A stretch of 64,000 nt of DNA from an uncultured Alphaproteobacteria bacterium (GTDB taxonomy: Bacteria > Pseudomonadota > Alphaproteobacteria > Micropepsales > Micropepsaceae): NCBI GenBank assembly GCA_902826695.1, contig CADEFU010000003.1, forward strand, positions 1 to 64,000, in the 5' to 3' direction. The position numbers and the translations under genes are program-made. The notes below the pieces were generated by a model. The model was not told the DNA's origin, ran no database searches, and saw nothing but the letters and a program-made list of their open reading frames with translations. Positions 1-8,444 of the stretch are shown one piece after another (positions within the stretch are counted from its first letter, which is position 1; each line of letters begins with the position of its first letter).

Positions 1-310
<310 letters not shown>

Positions 311-390
311 TGCCTTTGGTTTGAAATTTTTATCCATGCCTAGTGATGGCATCAGTTAGTCAGTTGATTGTTGGACCCGTCTGTCGCCCG

Positions 391-515
391 CCGGTCTGGT
401 GGCTCAAGTGCGGAGTGCAAACACCCGATCCCATCCCGAACTCGGCCGTGAAACGCTCCAGCGCCCATGATACTCAGGCTCAAGCCTCGGGAAAGTAGGC
501 CGCTGCCAGACCTGC
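391..515 (+). rRNA. rrf: 5S ribosomal RNA
   Basis: This has the typical bacterial 5S core (CCCGATCCCATCCCGAACTC near 424-443, and a GGGAAAGTAGG-type segment near 489-499). The ends GGTCTGG (393-399) and CCAGACC (506-512) pair as helix I. An outer perfect pair, CTGTCGCC (381-388) with GGCGACAG (517-524), extends this stem and is the likely processing helix of the precursor. It lies about 80 nt downstream of the 23S end. No tRNA sits between 5S and the terminator; the initiator tRNA lies 5.7 kb away. Confidence 0.95.
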
Positions 516-567
516 CGGCGACAGACTTCAAATCCAGTGCGAAATCCTCTTACACAAACGAACCCGA

Positions 568-602
568 AAAACGCCCCGACCTTAACGGTCGGGGCGTTTT
601 CG
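568..602 (+). terminator. rRNA operon terminator
   Basis: A strong hairpin has CCCCGACC (574-581) paired with GGTCGGGG (587-594) across a 5-nt loop. The flanking AAAACG/CGTTTT extends the stem, and a T-rich stretch follows. The position right after 5S on the same strand makes it the rrn terminator. The A/T-flanked stem is nearly symmetric, so it could also stop transcription from the right. Confidence 0.9.
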
Positions 603-614
603 TTTGCAGGCGCT

Positions 615-908
615 CTAAAGAACTACCGAGACAAGTGGCACCGCCACAAAGAGAAACGAAATAGCTCGGATGACGCGGACCAACAGCGTAACGCACTTGT
701 CCTGAAGTGTCAGATAGGTCCGGGAGGCGTACAAGAAACGCGCCATCATCAACGAAGTGGCGATGGTCGGTCCGCCGTCGCTAGGTCTGCCGAGGCTGGA
801 CCAGGTAGCAAAATGATGCGTGCGCAAGCGATCGTCCAGCATCCGCCCGACGTTGAACAACATGAAGAGCAGAACACAAAGTGCCGCGAACTCGGCGAAG
901 CGATCCAT
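615..908 (-). CDS. Small putative membrane protein, unknown function
   Basis: This is a 97-residue product with no family I recognise. The start at 908 is chosen because AAAGGACG precedes that ATG; a TTG five codons upstream is the alternative. Residues ~5-20 (FAALCVLLFMLFNV) and ~79-97 (VIRAISFLFVAVPLVSVVL) are hydrophobic and could be membrane segments flanking a basic central part. The reading frame lies between the rRNA terminator and a repeat-rich intergenic stretch. Existence is supported by the ribosome-binding site and by hydrophobic pattern only, so a spurious ORF is possible. Confidence 0.45.
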   Translation of the reverse strand: MDRFAEFAALCVLLFMLFNVGRMLDDRLRTHHFATWSSLGRPSDGGPTIATSLMMARFLYASRTYLTLQDKCVTLLVRVIRAISFLFVAVPLVSVVL

Positions 909-964
909 CGTCCTTTCCTGCACAATGCGTATCGAACGATACTAAGCCCGCGCCAGCCAAACCT

Positions 965-994
965 AAAGTCGTCATGGCTGGCCATGACGACTTT
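965..994. repeat. Perfect 14-bp inverted repeat
   Basis: AAAGTCGTCATGGC (965-978) is followed by TG and then its exact reverse complement (981-994). It lies 57 bp upstream of the small membrane-protein gene and downstream of the 1161-1631 gene. It could be a bidirectional terminator (A-rich start, T-rich end) or a protein-binding palindrome. Confidence 0.7.
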
Positions 995-1016
995 GCTTAT
1001 CCCATCGCTTCAATGC

Positions 1017-1069
1017 CCTTCTCCCGCGCAAGCGGGAGAAGGTGGCGCGGCATGCCATCCGGCATGCCG
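1017..1069. repeat. REP-like intergenic palindromic element
   Basis: CCTTCTCCCGC (1017-1027), a 4-nt loop and GCGGGAGAAGG (1032-1042) form a perfect hairpin. A second palindromic block follows at once, two copies of GGCATGCC at 1049-1056 and 1061-1068. The combination of a CTCCCGC hairpin with a GGCATGCC unit next to a GACGGATGAGGG stretch resembles the interspersed intergenic repeats common in alphaproteobacterial genomes. Only one copy is seen in this window. Confidence 0.6.
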
Positions 1070-1160
1070 TGACGGATGAGGGCCCGTTGACTCGGCCATG
1101 CCGTCAGTCACATGCCTCCGGAATTCCCTGGCGCGAGCCAAGAGGATGAACAGGAGGTGC

Positions 1161-1631
1161 TCACTCATTCGGAACAGCAGCAGTTTCACTGTCGCCGCGA
1201 TGACGTACAGCAGACAGAACGCGTTCCAAAACGAGAGTTCCGACTGGTGGTTTTGTCCCTTGCGGGGTTGTGAACTTACTCTTGGAGACAACCCCATCAA
1301 ACCTCACTGCAAAAACGCGCAATGACAGGTCAAGCATGTCCGCGTTCATCTCTGAAAAGAACGATGTGACACTCGGGTCGGCAGGTTCTTGATGAGTGAA
1401 GTTCAAATAAGCTCCAGGGCAACGCTTGTCGACTAGAGGCGCGCCGTGCCGCCGATCCGTCACTAAGACTGCCCGCAACACAACGCGGCGACCTTCGTAA
1501 CGCGGGAAATCAGCCGCTAGATCGCAGACTGTGACGGATGGTGGTTTCGGTTCCTGTGTCGTCGCGGCGGCGAGATCGCCGCTCAGCGCGAGTATCGCTA
1601 TCGCAACCACATTACACAGCCGTCCACCCAT
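1161..1631 (-). CDS. Small exported protein, unknown function
   Basis: A 156-residue protein with a probable signal peptide (VVAIAILALSGDLAAA, residues ~8-23) and then a soluble domain. Two cysteines are visible, in VTVCDLAADFPRYEGRRV and DKRCPGAYLNF. I do not recognise the family. The ATG at 1631 overlaps the stop of the upstream DUF885 gene (TGATG), and GGGGAGGGGATCGG lies just before it, so the two genes are very likely co-transcribed and translationally coupled. A GTG one codon earlier is the alternative start. Confidence 0.65.
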   Translation of the reverse strand: MGGRLCNVVAIAILALSGDLAAATTQEPKPPSVTVCDLAADFPRYEGRRVVLRAVLVTDRRHGAPLVDKRCPGAYLNFTHQEPADPSVTSFFSEMNADMLDLSLRVFAVRFDGVVSKSKFTTPQGTKPPVGTLVLERVLSAVRHRGDSETAAVPNE

Positions 1632-3418
1632 CACCCGATCCCCTCCCCGAACATCAGCGCTCGTGCATACCGCATCGGCGGCGAGCCATAGCTCAGCACC
1701 TTGTCGTGGTACGCCTTGAGTTTGAACCCTGCGCCATCACGCTTCTCCGCCGCAGCCCGCGTCTCCACGTGCTCCGCATACCCCACGAAATACGTCGACA
1801 GCTGCGTCACCGAAAGCTGCGCGCGGCGCCACTTGCCGGCGGCTTCGCGTTCTTCCTGGAACGCGCCCTCGGTCAGGAACTTCATCATCTCGGCCTCGGT
1901 CATGCCGTCGACGTGAATCGCCTGATCGATGATCGCGTTCGTGATCGAGCGCAGCAGCATTTTCAGTTGCTGCAGCTTGTACAACGGATCGCCGGCCATA
2001 AAGCCCTCGTCGACCATCATCGCCTGCGAATAGACCGCCCAACCTTCGACGAACGATCCCGACGACAGAACAGCGCGCAGCACCGACGGGTACGAGTTCG
2101 AGTGGAAGATCTGCACATAGTGCCCCGGCATCGCCTCGTGCACGCCGAGGTCGATGATGCCGCGCGTGTTGTACTCGCGCAGGAACGAAATCGTCTGCGC
2201 CTCCGTCCAATCGTCCGGGATCGGGGATACCGCGTAGAACGTGTCCAATGCCTTGTCGAGCGGCCCCGGCGAGTCGCAATAGGCGACCGAGAACCCGCGC
2301 TGAAATTCCGGCATCAAGATCACCGTCACGGGCCCGTCGGGCAGGGTGATGAGATCGCGCTCGCGCACGAACGTCCGTGCCTGTTCGACCGCCGCGGTCG
2401 CAACCTCCACCAATTTCTCGCGCGCCGGCCGATCCGCGGCCGAAAGGTCGAGCGCCGCTTTGATCGCCCTCTGCTGCTGCTCGGGTGAGGGCTTGTCGGG
2501 TATCTCCGGCGCATCCGCGCGACCGGCGAGCGCTTGGCGCGCCACCGCATACATTTCCGCCCGGCATGTGGCCATCATGCTCTCAGCGAGCCCCCGCACG
2601 TGCGCGCGCGTGAGCGTCGACTGCAACGTGAAGCCAAGCTGCGTGTCGAACCGTTCGGCCCCGGCGCGAAAATCGGCCTTTGCCGCCGGCACCAGCGTGC
2701 CGTCGATCCACGCCTGATGCTCGTCGCACGCCGCGTTGTACGCCGAGATCGCCGCATCGAGCCGCGTGCGCGCCGCGCCCGAGAGCTTTTCCTTATGCGG
2801 GTCGATCATCTCGCCAATGATGCTTTTGAGCCCCTTGTGCTGCGCCGAATAGGTCGCCGCATGCGGCACCGGCACGCGCGCCGGCACGAGCTCGCCCCGC
2901 GTCTGCTTCAAGAACGCCGGGATCGCCTCCAAGCGCTGCGTCGCGGCGACGAGCCGCTGCTCCACCGGGGCGAACTCGCGCGCCATCAGCGTATAGACCG
3001 CGCCACCCGAGATGCTCTGGTAGCCGAGGGGATTCCACGCCCACTCCTGTACGCTTTCCGTCGTCCAAATCTGCGACTTCAGCGCATTGGCAAGCAGAGC
3101 CGCATCCACCTGATTGGCCCGCGAGAGCTTCTTGGCGTCGATGCGTTCGAGCGCCGCCAAGGTCTGCTTGTTGAAGAGGAGCCCGGCATTGCGCCCAGCC
3201 GCGCTGACGTCGTCGAGCATCCCATCGAAGCGGTGGTCGCCGATCTGCGTTGCCGACACGGGCGAGAACTTCATGGACTGATCGAGCCAATTCGCGGCGA
3301 GTTTCGCGAACGCCTTGTCGGCCGCACTCTGCGGGGCCCCAAAGGCCGCCCCCGCCACGATCGGCATCAGCATCGTGGACCCAAGTGCCGCCATTGCATG
3401 GCGCCGTGACATCAGCAT
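1631..3418 (-). CDS. DUF885 family exported metallopeptidase-like protein
   Basis: The product is 595 residues, the usual length of the DUF885 family. The start at 3418 is preferred because GGGA lies about 8 nt upstream and the protein then begins with a twin-arginine-like signal (SRRHAMAALGS...AGAAFG). Residues ~427-433 read HEAMPGH, the HExxPGH signature of this family, which resembles a zinc-hydrolase site. A few members are described as peptidases, but most are uncharacterised, so a periplasmic peptide or ester hydrolase is an inference. It is the first gene of a two-gene operon with the small exported protein at 1161-1631. Confidence 0.85.
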   Translation of the reverse strand: MLMSRRHAMAALGSTMLMPIVAGAAFGAPQSAADKAFAKLAANWLDQSMKFSPVSATQIGDHRFDGMLDDVSAAGRNAGLLFNKQTLAALERIDAKKLSRANQVDAALLANALKSQIWTTESVQEWAWNPLGYQSISGGAVYTLMAREFAPVEQRLVAATQRLEAIPAFLKQTRGELVPARVPVPHAATYSAQHKGLKSIIGEMIDPHKEKLSGAARTRLDAAISAYNAACDEHQAWIDGTLVPAAKADFRAGAERFDTQLGFTLQSTLTRAHVRGLAESMMATCRAEMYAVARQALAGRADAPEIPDKPSPEQQQRAIKAALDLSAADRPAREKLVEVATAAVEQARTFVRERDLITLPDGPVTVILMPEFQRGFSVAYCDSPGPLDKALDTFYAVSPIPDDWTEAQTISFLREYNTRGIIDLGVHEAMPGHYVQIFHSNSYPSVLRAVLSSGSFVEGWAVYSQAMMVDEGFMAGDPLYKLQQLKMLLRSITNAIIDQAIHVDGMTEAEMMKFLTEGAFQEEREAAGKWRRAQLSVTQLSTYFVGYAEHVETRAAAEKRDGAGFKLKAYHDKVLSYGSPPMRYARALMFGEGIG

Positions 3419-3499
3419 CCGCTCATCCCTTTGTTCTGTAAGAGCGGAGTATGGTGAGCCCGCGCAGTCCACGCAACGCGGGGGTGCGAATGCCAATAA

Positions 3500-3527
3500 A
3501 AAGCCCCGGCCTTTCGGCCGGGGCTTT
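3500..3527 (-). terminator. Terminator of the outer-membrane barrel gene
   Basis: AAAGCCCCGGCC (3500-3511), a TTTC loop and GGCCGGGGCTTT (3516-3527) form a 12-bp stem. On the minus strand it is followed by a T run (CTTTTTATTGG). It sits about 40 nt after the stop of the minus-strand gene at 3566-4567 and upstream of the DUF885 gene. Confidence 0.85.
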
Positions 3528-3565
3528 GGGATTCAAGCCGGTTGGCGTCGTCCTCCAGCGGGTCT

Positions 3566-4567
3566 CTAAAATCCGTATTCGAGTCCCATGCTGACAACGT
3601 TCTTGTTGTAGTCGGCGGTGTCGAGGTTCGAGCCGCGGTCCGAGAAGCGGTAGTCCGCGTAGAGCTTCAGATTGTCCGCGACCTCGACATCGGCAAGCGC
3701 GCGCAGCGTCTGCCGGTCGTCTTGGCGTGTGGGCAAGCCCGCGGCCGGCGGCAAAGCCGGGAACAGGCTGGTCGGGTCGTCGTAATCGCGCATCTGGTAA
3801 GAATAGCTGAGCTTGACCCGGCCTGGCAGACCGAACGGATCGATCGGCACCTGCACGGCCGCGCGGGCGGTAAAGCCGGAATAGTCATAAGGATCGGTTG
3901 GCACCAGCACCGGCCCCGGTAGCACGGACACAACCTCGCCCCGCGTTTCTTCATCCGTATAGCCGGCACCGAACTGGACGAAGCCCTTCTTGTTCTCGCT
4001 GAAATAGACGTAGAGGTCCGCATTCACCTGGTTTCCGGTCGCGTCGCGCGCGTCCTCTGGAAACTCGTAGTCCTTGTCGTAGTACCGGTAAGACAGAATG
4101 AGCTGCATGTCGTCCGAGAGATACGCGGCCAACGACGGCGTCACGGCATGCTGCCCATAATAGTGTGAGCCGCCCAAACTTGCATACGTATAGGAGTAGG
4201 TCGCGCCGAGCTTTACGCCGCCCAGCGCCTTCGTCCACGCAGTGATCGACGGGCTATGTTCCTGCCAGTTGAAGTCGCTCATATCCGAATAAAGCGACTG
4301 ATAGAAGTCGTAGCCGATTTCAACGCGAGCATCGCTTTCATTGACGAGCCTGTATGAGGCGTCGATATCGAACACCGCCGCAACGTCGCTCGCCGCGCTC
4401 GCATCGGCTTCGTCAACCGTCACGCGATCGTCGAACATCACGCCGGCCTTTAGGTCGAGCGACCAGTCCTTAGACTTCGAACCGTCGGCAAGGGTGGCCG
4501 GCGCCGCGCCGATCATTCCCGCAGCCAAACAGAACCCAGCGACTCGCCCCGGTTTTAGGTGCCTCAT
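3566..4567 (-). CDS. Outer-membrane beta-barrel protein
   Basis: The product is 333 residues with an N-terminal signal peptide (VAGFCLAAGMIGAAPATLA) and a mature part of alternating hydrophobic/polar, aromatic-rich strands (for example VEIGYDFYQSLY, LILSYRYYDKDYEF, KLYADYRFSDRG). It ends in MGLEYGF, with the C-terminal phenylalanine expected for BAM-dependent insertion. The ATG at 4567 is chosen for its GGCGGGGA ribosome-binding site and signal peptide, rather than the GTG at 4624. Barrels of this kind serve as porins or assembly factors; the substrate cannot be told. It has its own terminator downstream. Confidence 0.8.
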   Translation of the reverse strand: MRHLKPGRVAGFCLAAGMIGAAPATLADGSKSKDWSLDLKAGVMFDDRVTVDEADASAASDVAAVFDIDASYRLVNESDARVEIGYDFYQSLYSDMSDFNWQEHSPSITAWTKALGGVKLGATYSYTYASLGGSHYYGQHAVTPSLAAYLSDDMQLILSYRYYDKDYEFPEDARDATGNQVNADLYVYFSENKKGFVQFGAGYTDEETRGEVVSVLPGPVLVPTDPYDYSGFTARAAVQVPIDPFGLPGRVKLSYSYQMRDYDDPTSLFPALPPAAGLPTRQDDRQTLRALADVEVADNLKLYADYRFSDRGSNLDTADYNKNVVSMGLEYGF

Positions 4568-4660
4568 TGAAATCCCCGCCTTACCTTTACAAACACGCAT
4601 CCGCCGGATGAGAGCGAATCCCACCCGGCGGAATGATCATATCCCTTATTTTACAGGGGT

Positions 4661-5260
4661 CTAGCCGCCGCCTTCGCCGCCACTTTCCCCGCCTTCGCCG
4701 CCGCTTTCGCCGCCGTCATCCGGCCCATCGGGGGCATCCGGCTCGTCGTCGGCGCCTTCACCACCTTCGCCACCGTGCTCGCCGCCGTCTTCGTCAGTGT
4801 CCGGCTCGTCGTCGGCGCCTTCACCACCGTCCTCGCCACCGTCTTCGTCGGTGTCCGGCTCATCGTCGGCGCCTTCACCACCTTCGCCACCGTCCTCGCC
4901 GCCGTCTTCGTCGGTGTCCGGCTCATCGTCGGCGCCTTCACCACCTTCGCCGCCGTGCTCGCCGCCGTCGTCGTCGCTTTCGCCGCCGTCGCTTTCGCCG
5001 CCGTCGCTTTCGCCACCGTCGCCACTGCTCTCACCGCCGTCGCCACTTTCACCGCCGTCGTCATCATCGCCGCCACGGCCGCGCCCGCGGCCCTGTCCGC
5101 GACCCTGTCCGCTCGACGACCCGCTGGTGCTCTCGCCGCCGTCGTCGCTCGTGGTGGCCGTGTCGTCGCTGTCTGCATGCGCCACGCTGATAGTGCCTGC
5201 GCTTAGCGCAAGCACGATGGCGAGTGCAGAAGCGCCCGCAAGTAACGTCGTCCGTTTCAT
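4661..5260 (-). CDS. Exported acidic Gly/Asp/Glu repeat protein
   Basis: A 199-residue protein with a clear signal peptide (MKRTTLLAGASALAIVLALS...VAHA), then Ser/Thr/Asp and Gln-Gly-Arg-rich segments, then a long low-complexity tail made almost only of G, E and D. GADDEPD occurs four times. Full units are 18-21 residues (GADDEPDTDEDGGEDGGE, with or without GGE), the product of a 54/63-bp tandem repeat. The start at 5260 follows GGAGAAAGTA. The mature protein would be strongly negatively charged, so cation binding or an unfolded surface role is plausible. No domain is recognised. Long ORFs on the opposite strand here are by-products of the biased composition. Confidence 0.75.
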   Translation of the reverse strand: MKRTTLLAGASALAIVLALSAGTISVAHADSDDTATTSDDGGESTSGSSSGQGRGQGRGRGRGGDDDDGGESGDGGESSGDGGESDGGESDGGESDDDGGEHGGEGGEGADDEPDTDEDGGEDGGEGGEGADDEPDTDEDGGEDGGEGADDEPDTDEDGGEHGGEGGEGADDEPDAPDGPDDGGESGGEGGESGGEGGG

Positions 5261-5472
5261 TACTTTCTCCGATTGTAAAAACTTCGCCCATACCGTCCAC
5301 AACACGCCGCAAAGGCGGTTAATGGCGCACAGGATTCGCAAGCAGGATAACCCCATTTTTGTCGGTTCGAGGAGGGGTCATATTTTTTCTGCGCGTGGGA
5401 ATAAGTTCGTCATTCGGCCGCCGGCCCTGTGTGATTTGTCAGGCGGAGAACTTCACTTAACGTTACGTGCCG

Positions 5473-6132
5473 TTATCTAGCCCGCCGCAGGTAGTCGACG
5501 CCCCCGGCGAGCAGCGTCAGGACGACATAGCCGGCCAATGCAAGGGCTGCGAAGCCGCTGGAGGAGGCGGGATGTTCCGCAAGGAATGTGTTGTGAATTT
5601 GCAGCCCAGCCATCGCGAAGCCAAAGAGCCAAAGGGCTACGGTTCCGGACCTCCGGGGTGACGGCGCGACGCGGTCGTAGAACCACAACCCTAGGAACAT
5701 AAGCCCGATCTCCAGCGGCACGCTAACGTAGGGGTTTGCCCACAGCCCCATCCCAACCTTCATCTGGTCGAAGATGAGCGGCAGGTCCGGCGCGTGCACG
5801 ACCAAGTCGAGCAGCCAATGCGAGAACGCCGTCGCCGCCACGGCGAGTACGATCGCGACCCGATCCGCCTTGAACGCAAGGCTCACAACCGCGCCGATGA
5901 AGAGCGACAGCAGCGCCGCACTCGGTAGCCCATGCGTAAACGGCATGTAGTAGAGGTCGAGTGGGCTCAAGCCCAAGAAATTCTCGACGATGCGCGCTTT
6001 TTCGATGCCCGCGATAACAAAGGCGGTCCACAAGAAATCAACCCACTGCGCCGCGACAAAAAGAACCCACAGCGGTACGGTTTTGACCACGGCCTTGGCC
6101 GCAAATGCAGGCCCGTAGTGCCCGATGAACAT
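5473..6132 (-). CDS. DUF457/YdjM-like inner-membrane putative hydrolase
   Basis: A 219-residue polytopic protein starting MFIGHYGPAFAAK, which is the characteristic N-terminus of membrane-bound YdjM/DUF457-type putative metal-dependent hydrolases. PFTHGLP and FSHWLLDLVVHAPDLPL supply the conserved His/Asp residues within predicted membrane helices. The start at 6132 is preferred over 6147 because GAGGAAA precedes it at normal spacing and homologues begin at MFIGHYG. Substrate and role are unknown. The 212 bp upstream to the acidic repeat protein carry no recognisable gene. Confidence 0.75.
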   Translation of the reverse strand: MFIGHYGPAFAAKAVVKTVPLWVLFVAAQWVDFLWTAFVIAGIEKARIVENFLGLSPLDLYYMPFTHGLPSAALLSLFIGAVVSLAFKADRVAIVLAVAATAFSHWLLDLVVHAPDLPLIFDQMKVGMGLWANPYVSVPLEIGLMFLGLWFYDRVAPSPRRSGTVALWLFGFAMAGLQIHNTFLAEHPASSSGFAALALAGYVVLTLLAGGVDYLRRAR

Positions 6133-6229
6133 GGCCGTTTTCCTCATAGACAGGGCTGAGCTTTGCGTCTACAACCCGCGCGCAGTTTGACGGGGCTTCG
6201 TATGTCCGGTCAACGCCGCAAGGATGTGA

Positions 6230-6306
<77 letters not shown>

Positions 6307-6310
6307 TCCC

Positions 6311-7507
6311 TTGGCCCCTAAAACCCACATCGCCCGCACGAACACGCTCTCAGTTGCCGAGGCCCGAAGACTCGCGATCTCGGCCCAAGGATTCGGCAAC
6401 AAAGGCCCGTTGTTGCGCACGATCAAGCAGATCGGTCTGCTGCAGCTCGACAGCGTCAACGTTGTCGTCCGCTCGCACTACCTGCCGTTGTTCTCGCGGA
6501 TGGGTCCCTACGACACAGCAGCCCTCGACCGCCTCTCGCAGAAGGCGCCGCGCACCCTGTTCGAATATTGGGGCCACGAAGCCTCGCTCATCCCCATGGA
6601 GTACTATCCGCTGTTCCGCTGGCGCATGGAGCAAGCCAGGGCCGGTCGGGGAGGGTGGCAAGGCCCCGCGCGGCTCGCCCGCGAACGGCCCGATTTCATC
6701 AAAGCCGTCATGCAAGAAATCGCCGACCGCGGGCCGATCGGCGCCGGTGAACTCTCCAGTGCCGGCAAATCGACCGGCAACTGGTGGGGCTGGAGCGACG
6801 GCAAGCGCGCCGTCGAATACCTTTTCTGGACCGGGCAGCTTACCTCAGCGGGCCGGCGCGGCTTCGAGCGCCTCTACGCGCTTCCCGAACGCGTCATCCC
6901 GGAGGCCATACGCAACGCGCCCACGCCTTCGCCCGAAGACGCGCAGCGCGAACTCCTCCGCATTGCCGCCCGCGCGCATGGCGTTGCCACCGAGTTCGAC
7001 CTGCGCGACTACTTCCGCCTCGGCGTCGCCGAAACCAAAGCGCGCCTCAGCGAGCTGCTCGACGCTGGCGAACTCACCGAAGTGGCGGTCGAAGGTTGGA
7101 AACACAAGGCTTACATCGCGCGCGGCACGAAAGTCCCACGCAGCCTCGAAGCCAGCGCGCTGCTCTCACCATTCGATTCACTGATCTGGATGCGCCCGCG
7201 CACCGAGCGCCTGTTCGGCTTCCACTACCGCCTCGCGTTCTACACGCCCAAAGCGAAACGCACGCAAGGCTACTACGTGATGCCGTTCTTGTTGGGCGAC
7301 CGCCTCGTTGCCCGCGTAGACCTCAAAGCCGATCGAAAAAAGAGCCGTCTCCTCGTGCTCGGGGGCCATGCCGAAGCCGGCATCGGCGAAAGCGAAATCG
7401 CCCCATCGCTCAAAGCAATGCTGGCCAGCCTGGCAACATGGCTGGGCCTAGACGGCGTGACCTTGAAAAGCCGCACGGAACTTGCAGCCGCCCTACGCCG
7501 CGTTTAA
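6311..7507 (+). CDS. YcaQ/AlkX-family winged-helix DNA glycosylase
   Basis: The 398-residue product matches the HTH_42 (YcaQ/AlkZ) superfamily. The N-terminal part carries LLQLDSVNVV, the Gln-x-Asp catalytic motif of the YcaQ/AlkX branch, followed by RSHYLPLFSRMGPYD, and later LFEYWGHEASLIP. Family members excise alkylated bases and can unhook interstrand crosslinks, so a DNA-repair role is inferred. The first possible start is a TTG at 6311, only 4 nt after the tRNA CCA, and no in-frame ATG or GTG lies nearby. The ribosome-binding site would therefore have to lie inside the tRNA T arm, or translation is leaderless after tRNA processing. The start is uncertain; the frame is not. Confidence 0.88.
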   Translation: MAPKTHIARTNTLSVAEARRLAISAQGFGNKGPLLRTIKQIGLLQLDSVNVVVRSHYLPLFSRMGPYDTAALDRLSQKAPRTLFEYWGHEASLIPMEYYPLFRWRMEQARAGRGGWQGPARLARERPDFIKAVMQEIADRGPIGAGELSSAGKSTGNWWGWSDGKRAVEYLFWTGQLTSAGRRGFERLYALPERVIPEAIRNAPTPSPEDAQRELLRIAARAHGVATEFDLRDYFRLGVAETKARLSELLDAGELTEVAVEGWKHKAYIARGTKVPRSLEASALLSPFDSLIWMRPRTERLFGFHYRLAFYTPKAKRTQGYYVMPFLLGDRLVARVDLKADRKKSRLLVLGGHAEAGIGESEIAPSLKAMLASLATWLGLDGVTLKSRTELAAALRRV

Positions 7508-7529
7508 CGCCCGCGCCATCGTCGGGCGT
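7507..7529. terminator. Possible weak terminator between convergent genes
   Basis: ACGCCCG (7507-7513) pairs with CGGGCGT (7523-7529) around a 9-nt loop, in the 45-bp space between two convergent stop codons. No clear T run follows, so it is only a candidate. Confidence 0.35.
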
Positions 7530-7552
7530 GCCTTGCGAAACGATCGACCGCG

Positions 7553-8344
7553 TCAGTGCGCCAACAGATCCTGCGTGAGCGCTTTGTCGCTGAACTTGAA
7601 CACCACCGCCGGATCTACCTTCAGCAGCTTCTCGTCCTTTCCCTTGTAGTCGAACTGACTGAGCAGGTGGCGGATCACGTTGAGCCGCGCGATCTTCTTC
7701 CGGTTCGCCTTCACAACGAACCACGGCGCCGCCGCATGGCTCGTATGCATGAACATCGCGTTGCGCGCCTCGGTATAGGCAGACCACTTCTTGACCGCCT
7801 GCGCGTCGATTGGGCTGATCTTCCACTGCTTCAGCGGATTGTTCCGCCGGTCGGCGAGCCGCTCTTTTTGCTCTTCCTTGGAGATATCGAGGTAGTACTT
7901 GATCAGCCTGACGCCATCTCGCGTCAGCATCGTCTCGAAATGCGGCGCCTCGCTCAAAAAGCTCTTGTGCTGGGCCTCGTCGCAAAATCCCATCACCGGC
8001 TCGACGCCCGCGCGGTTGTACCAAGAACGGTTGAACAGCACGACTTCGCCGCCCGCCGGCAGATGCGGCACGAACCGCTGGAAATACCACGACGCCCGAT
8101 CGCGATCCGTAGGCTTGCTGAGCGCCACCACCCTCGTTTCACGAGGGCTCATGTGTTCGACAATCCGCTTGATCGTGCCGTCCTTGCCGGCGCCATCGCG
8201 CCCCTCGATGACGACGCAAACCTTGGTGCCGTCCGCAATTACGTCGCGCTGAAACTTCACAAGCTCCATCTGCAGCTGCTCAAGCTGTTTCTCGTAGTCT
8301 TTGTCGGAGAGCTTATCCGCAGCCTTCGGCTTTTCTTTCGCCAT
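7553..8344 (-). CDS. ppk2: Polyphosphate kinase 2 family protein
   Basis: The product is 263 residues, the size of single-domain PPK2 enzymes, which transfer phosphate between polyphosphate and nucleotides. It has the Walker A loop GRDGAGKDG (residues ~48-56), the lid-type segment LSKPTDRDRASWYFQRFV and the FNRSWYNRAGVEPVMGF block typical of the family. The C-terminal PWFVVKANRKKIARLNVIRHLL also fits. The start at 8344 gives MAKEKPKAADKL. PPK2 subclass and nucleotide preference cannot be read from sequence alone. It converges with the YcaQ-like gene and is apparently monocistronic. Confidence 0.92.
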   Translation of the reverse strand: MAKEKPKAADKLSDKDYEKQLEQLQMELVKFQRDVIADGTKVCVVIEGRDGAGKDGTIKRIVEHMSPRETRVVALSKPTDRDRASWYFQRFVPHLPAGGEVVLFNRSWYNRAGVEPVMGFCDEAQHKSFLSEAPHFETMLTRDGVRLIKYYLDISKEEQKERLADRRNNPLKQWKISPIDAQAVKKWSAYTEARNAMFMHTSHAAAPWFVVKANRKKIARLNVIRHLLSQFDYKGKDEKLLKVDPAVVFKFSDKALTQDLLAH

Positions 8345-8399
8345 CCCTAAGGGTCCTCTGTAAGCGGGTCACTTGACCGGATTTTGCGCAAAAGAAAAA

Positions 8400-8420
8400 G
8401 GGGCCGCTTGCGGCGGCCCC
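8400..8420 (-). terminator. Terminator of the padR/sensor operon
   Basis: GGGGCCGC (8400-8407) pairs with GCGGCCCC (8413-8420). On the minus strand the stem is followed by TTTTTCTTTTG. It lies 25 nt after the stop of the 8445 gene. Confidence 0.85.
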
Positions 8421-8444
8421 TCAAAATCGTCTGGGTAGGAAGTC

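Noticed and set aside
4633-5480. Several long plus-strand ORFs opposite the acidic repeat protein
   Set aside because: They are Arg-, Pro/Ser- or Ala/Val-rich by-products of the biased GGC/GAA-type repeats. They lack ribosome-binding sites, whereas the minus frame has a signal peptide and good start.
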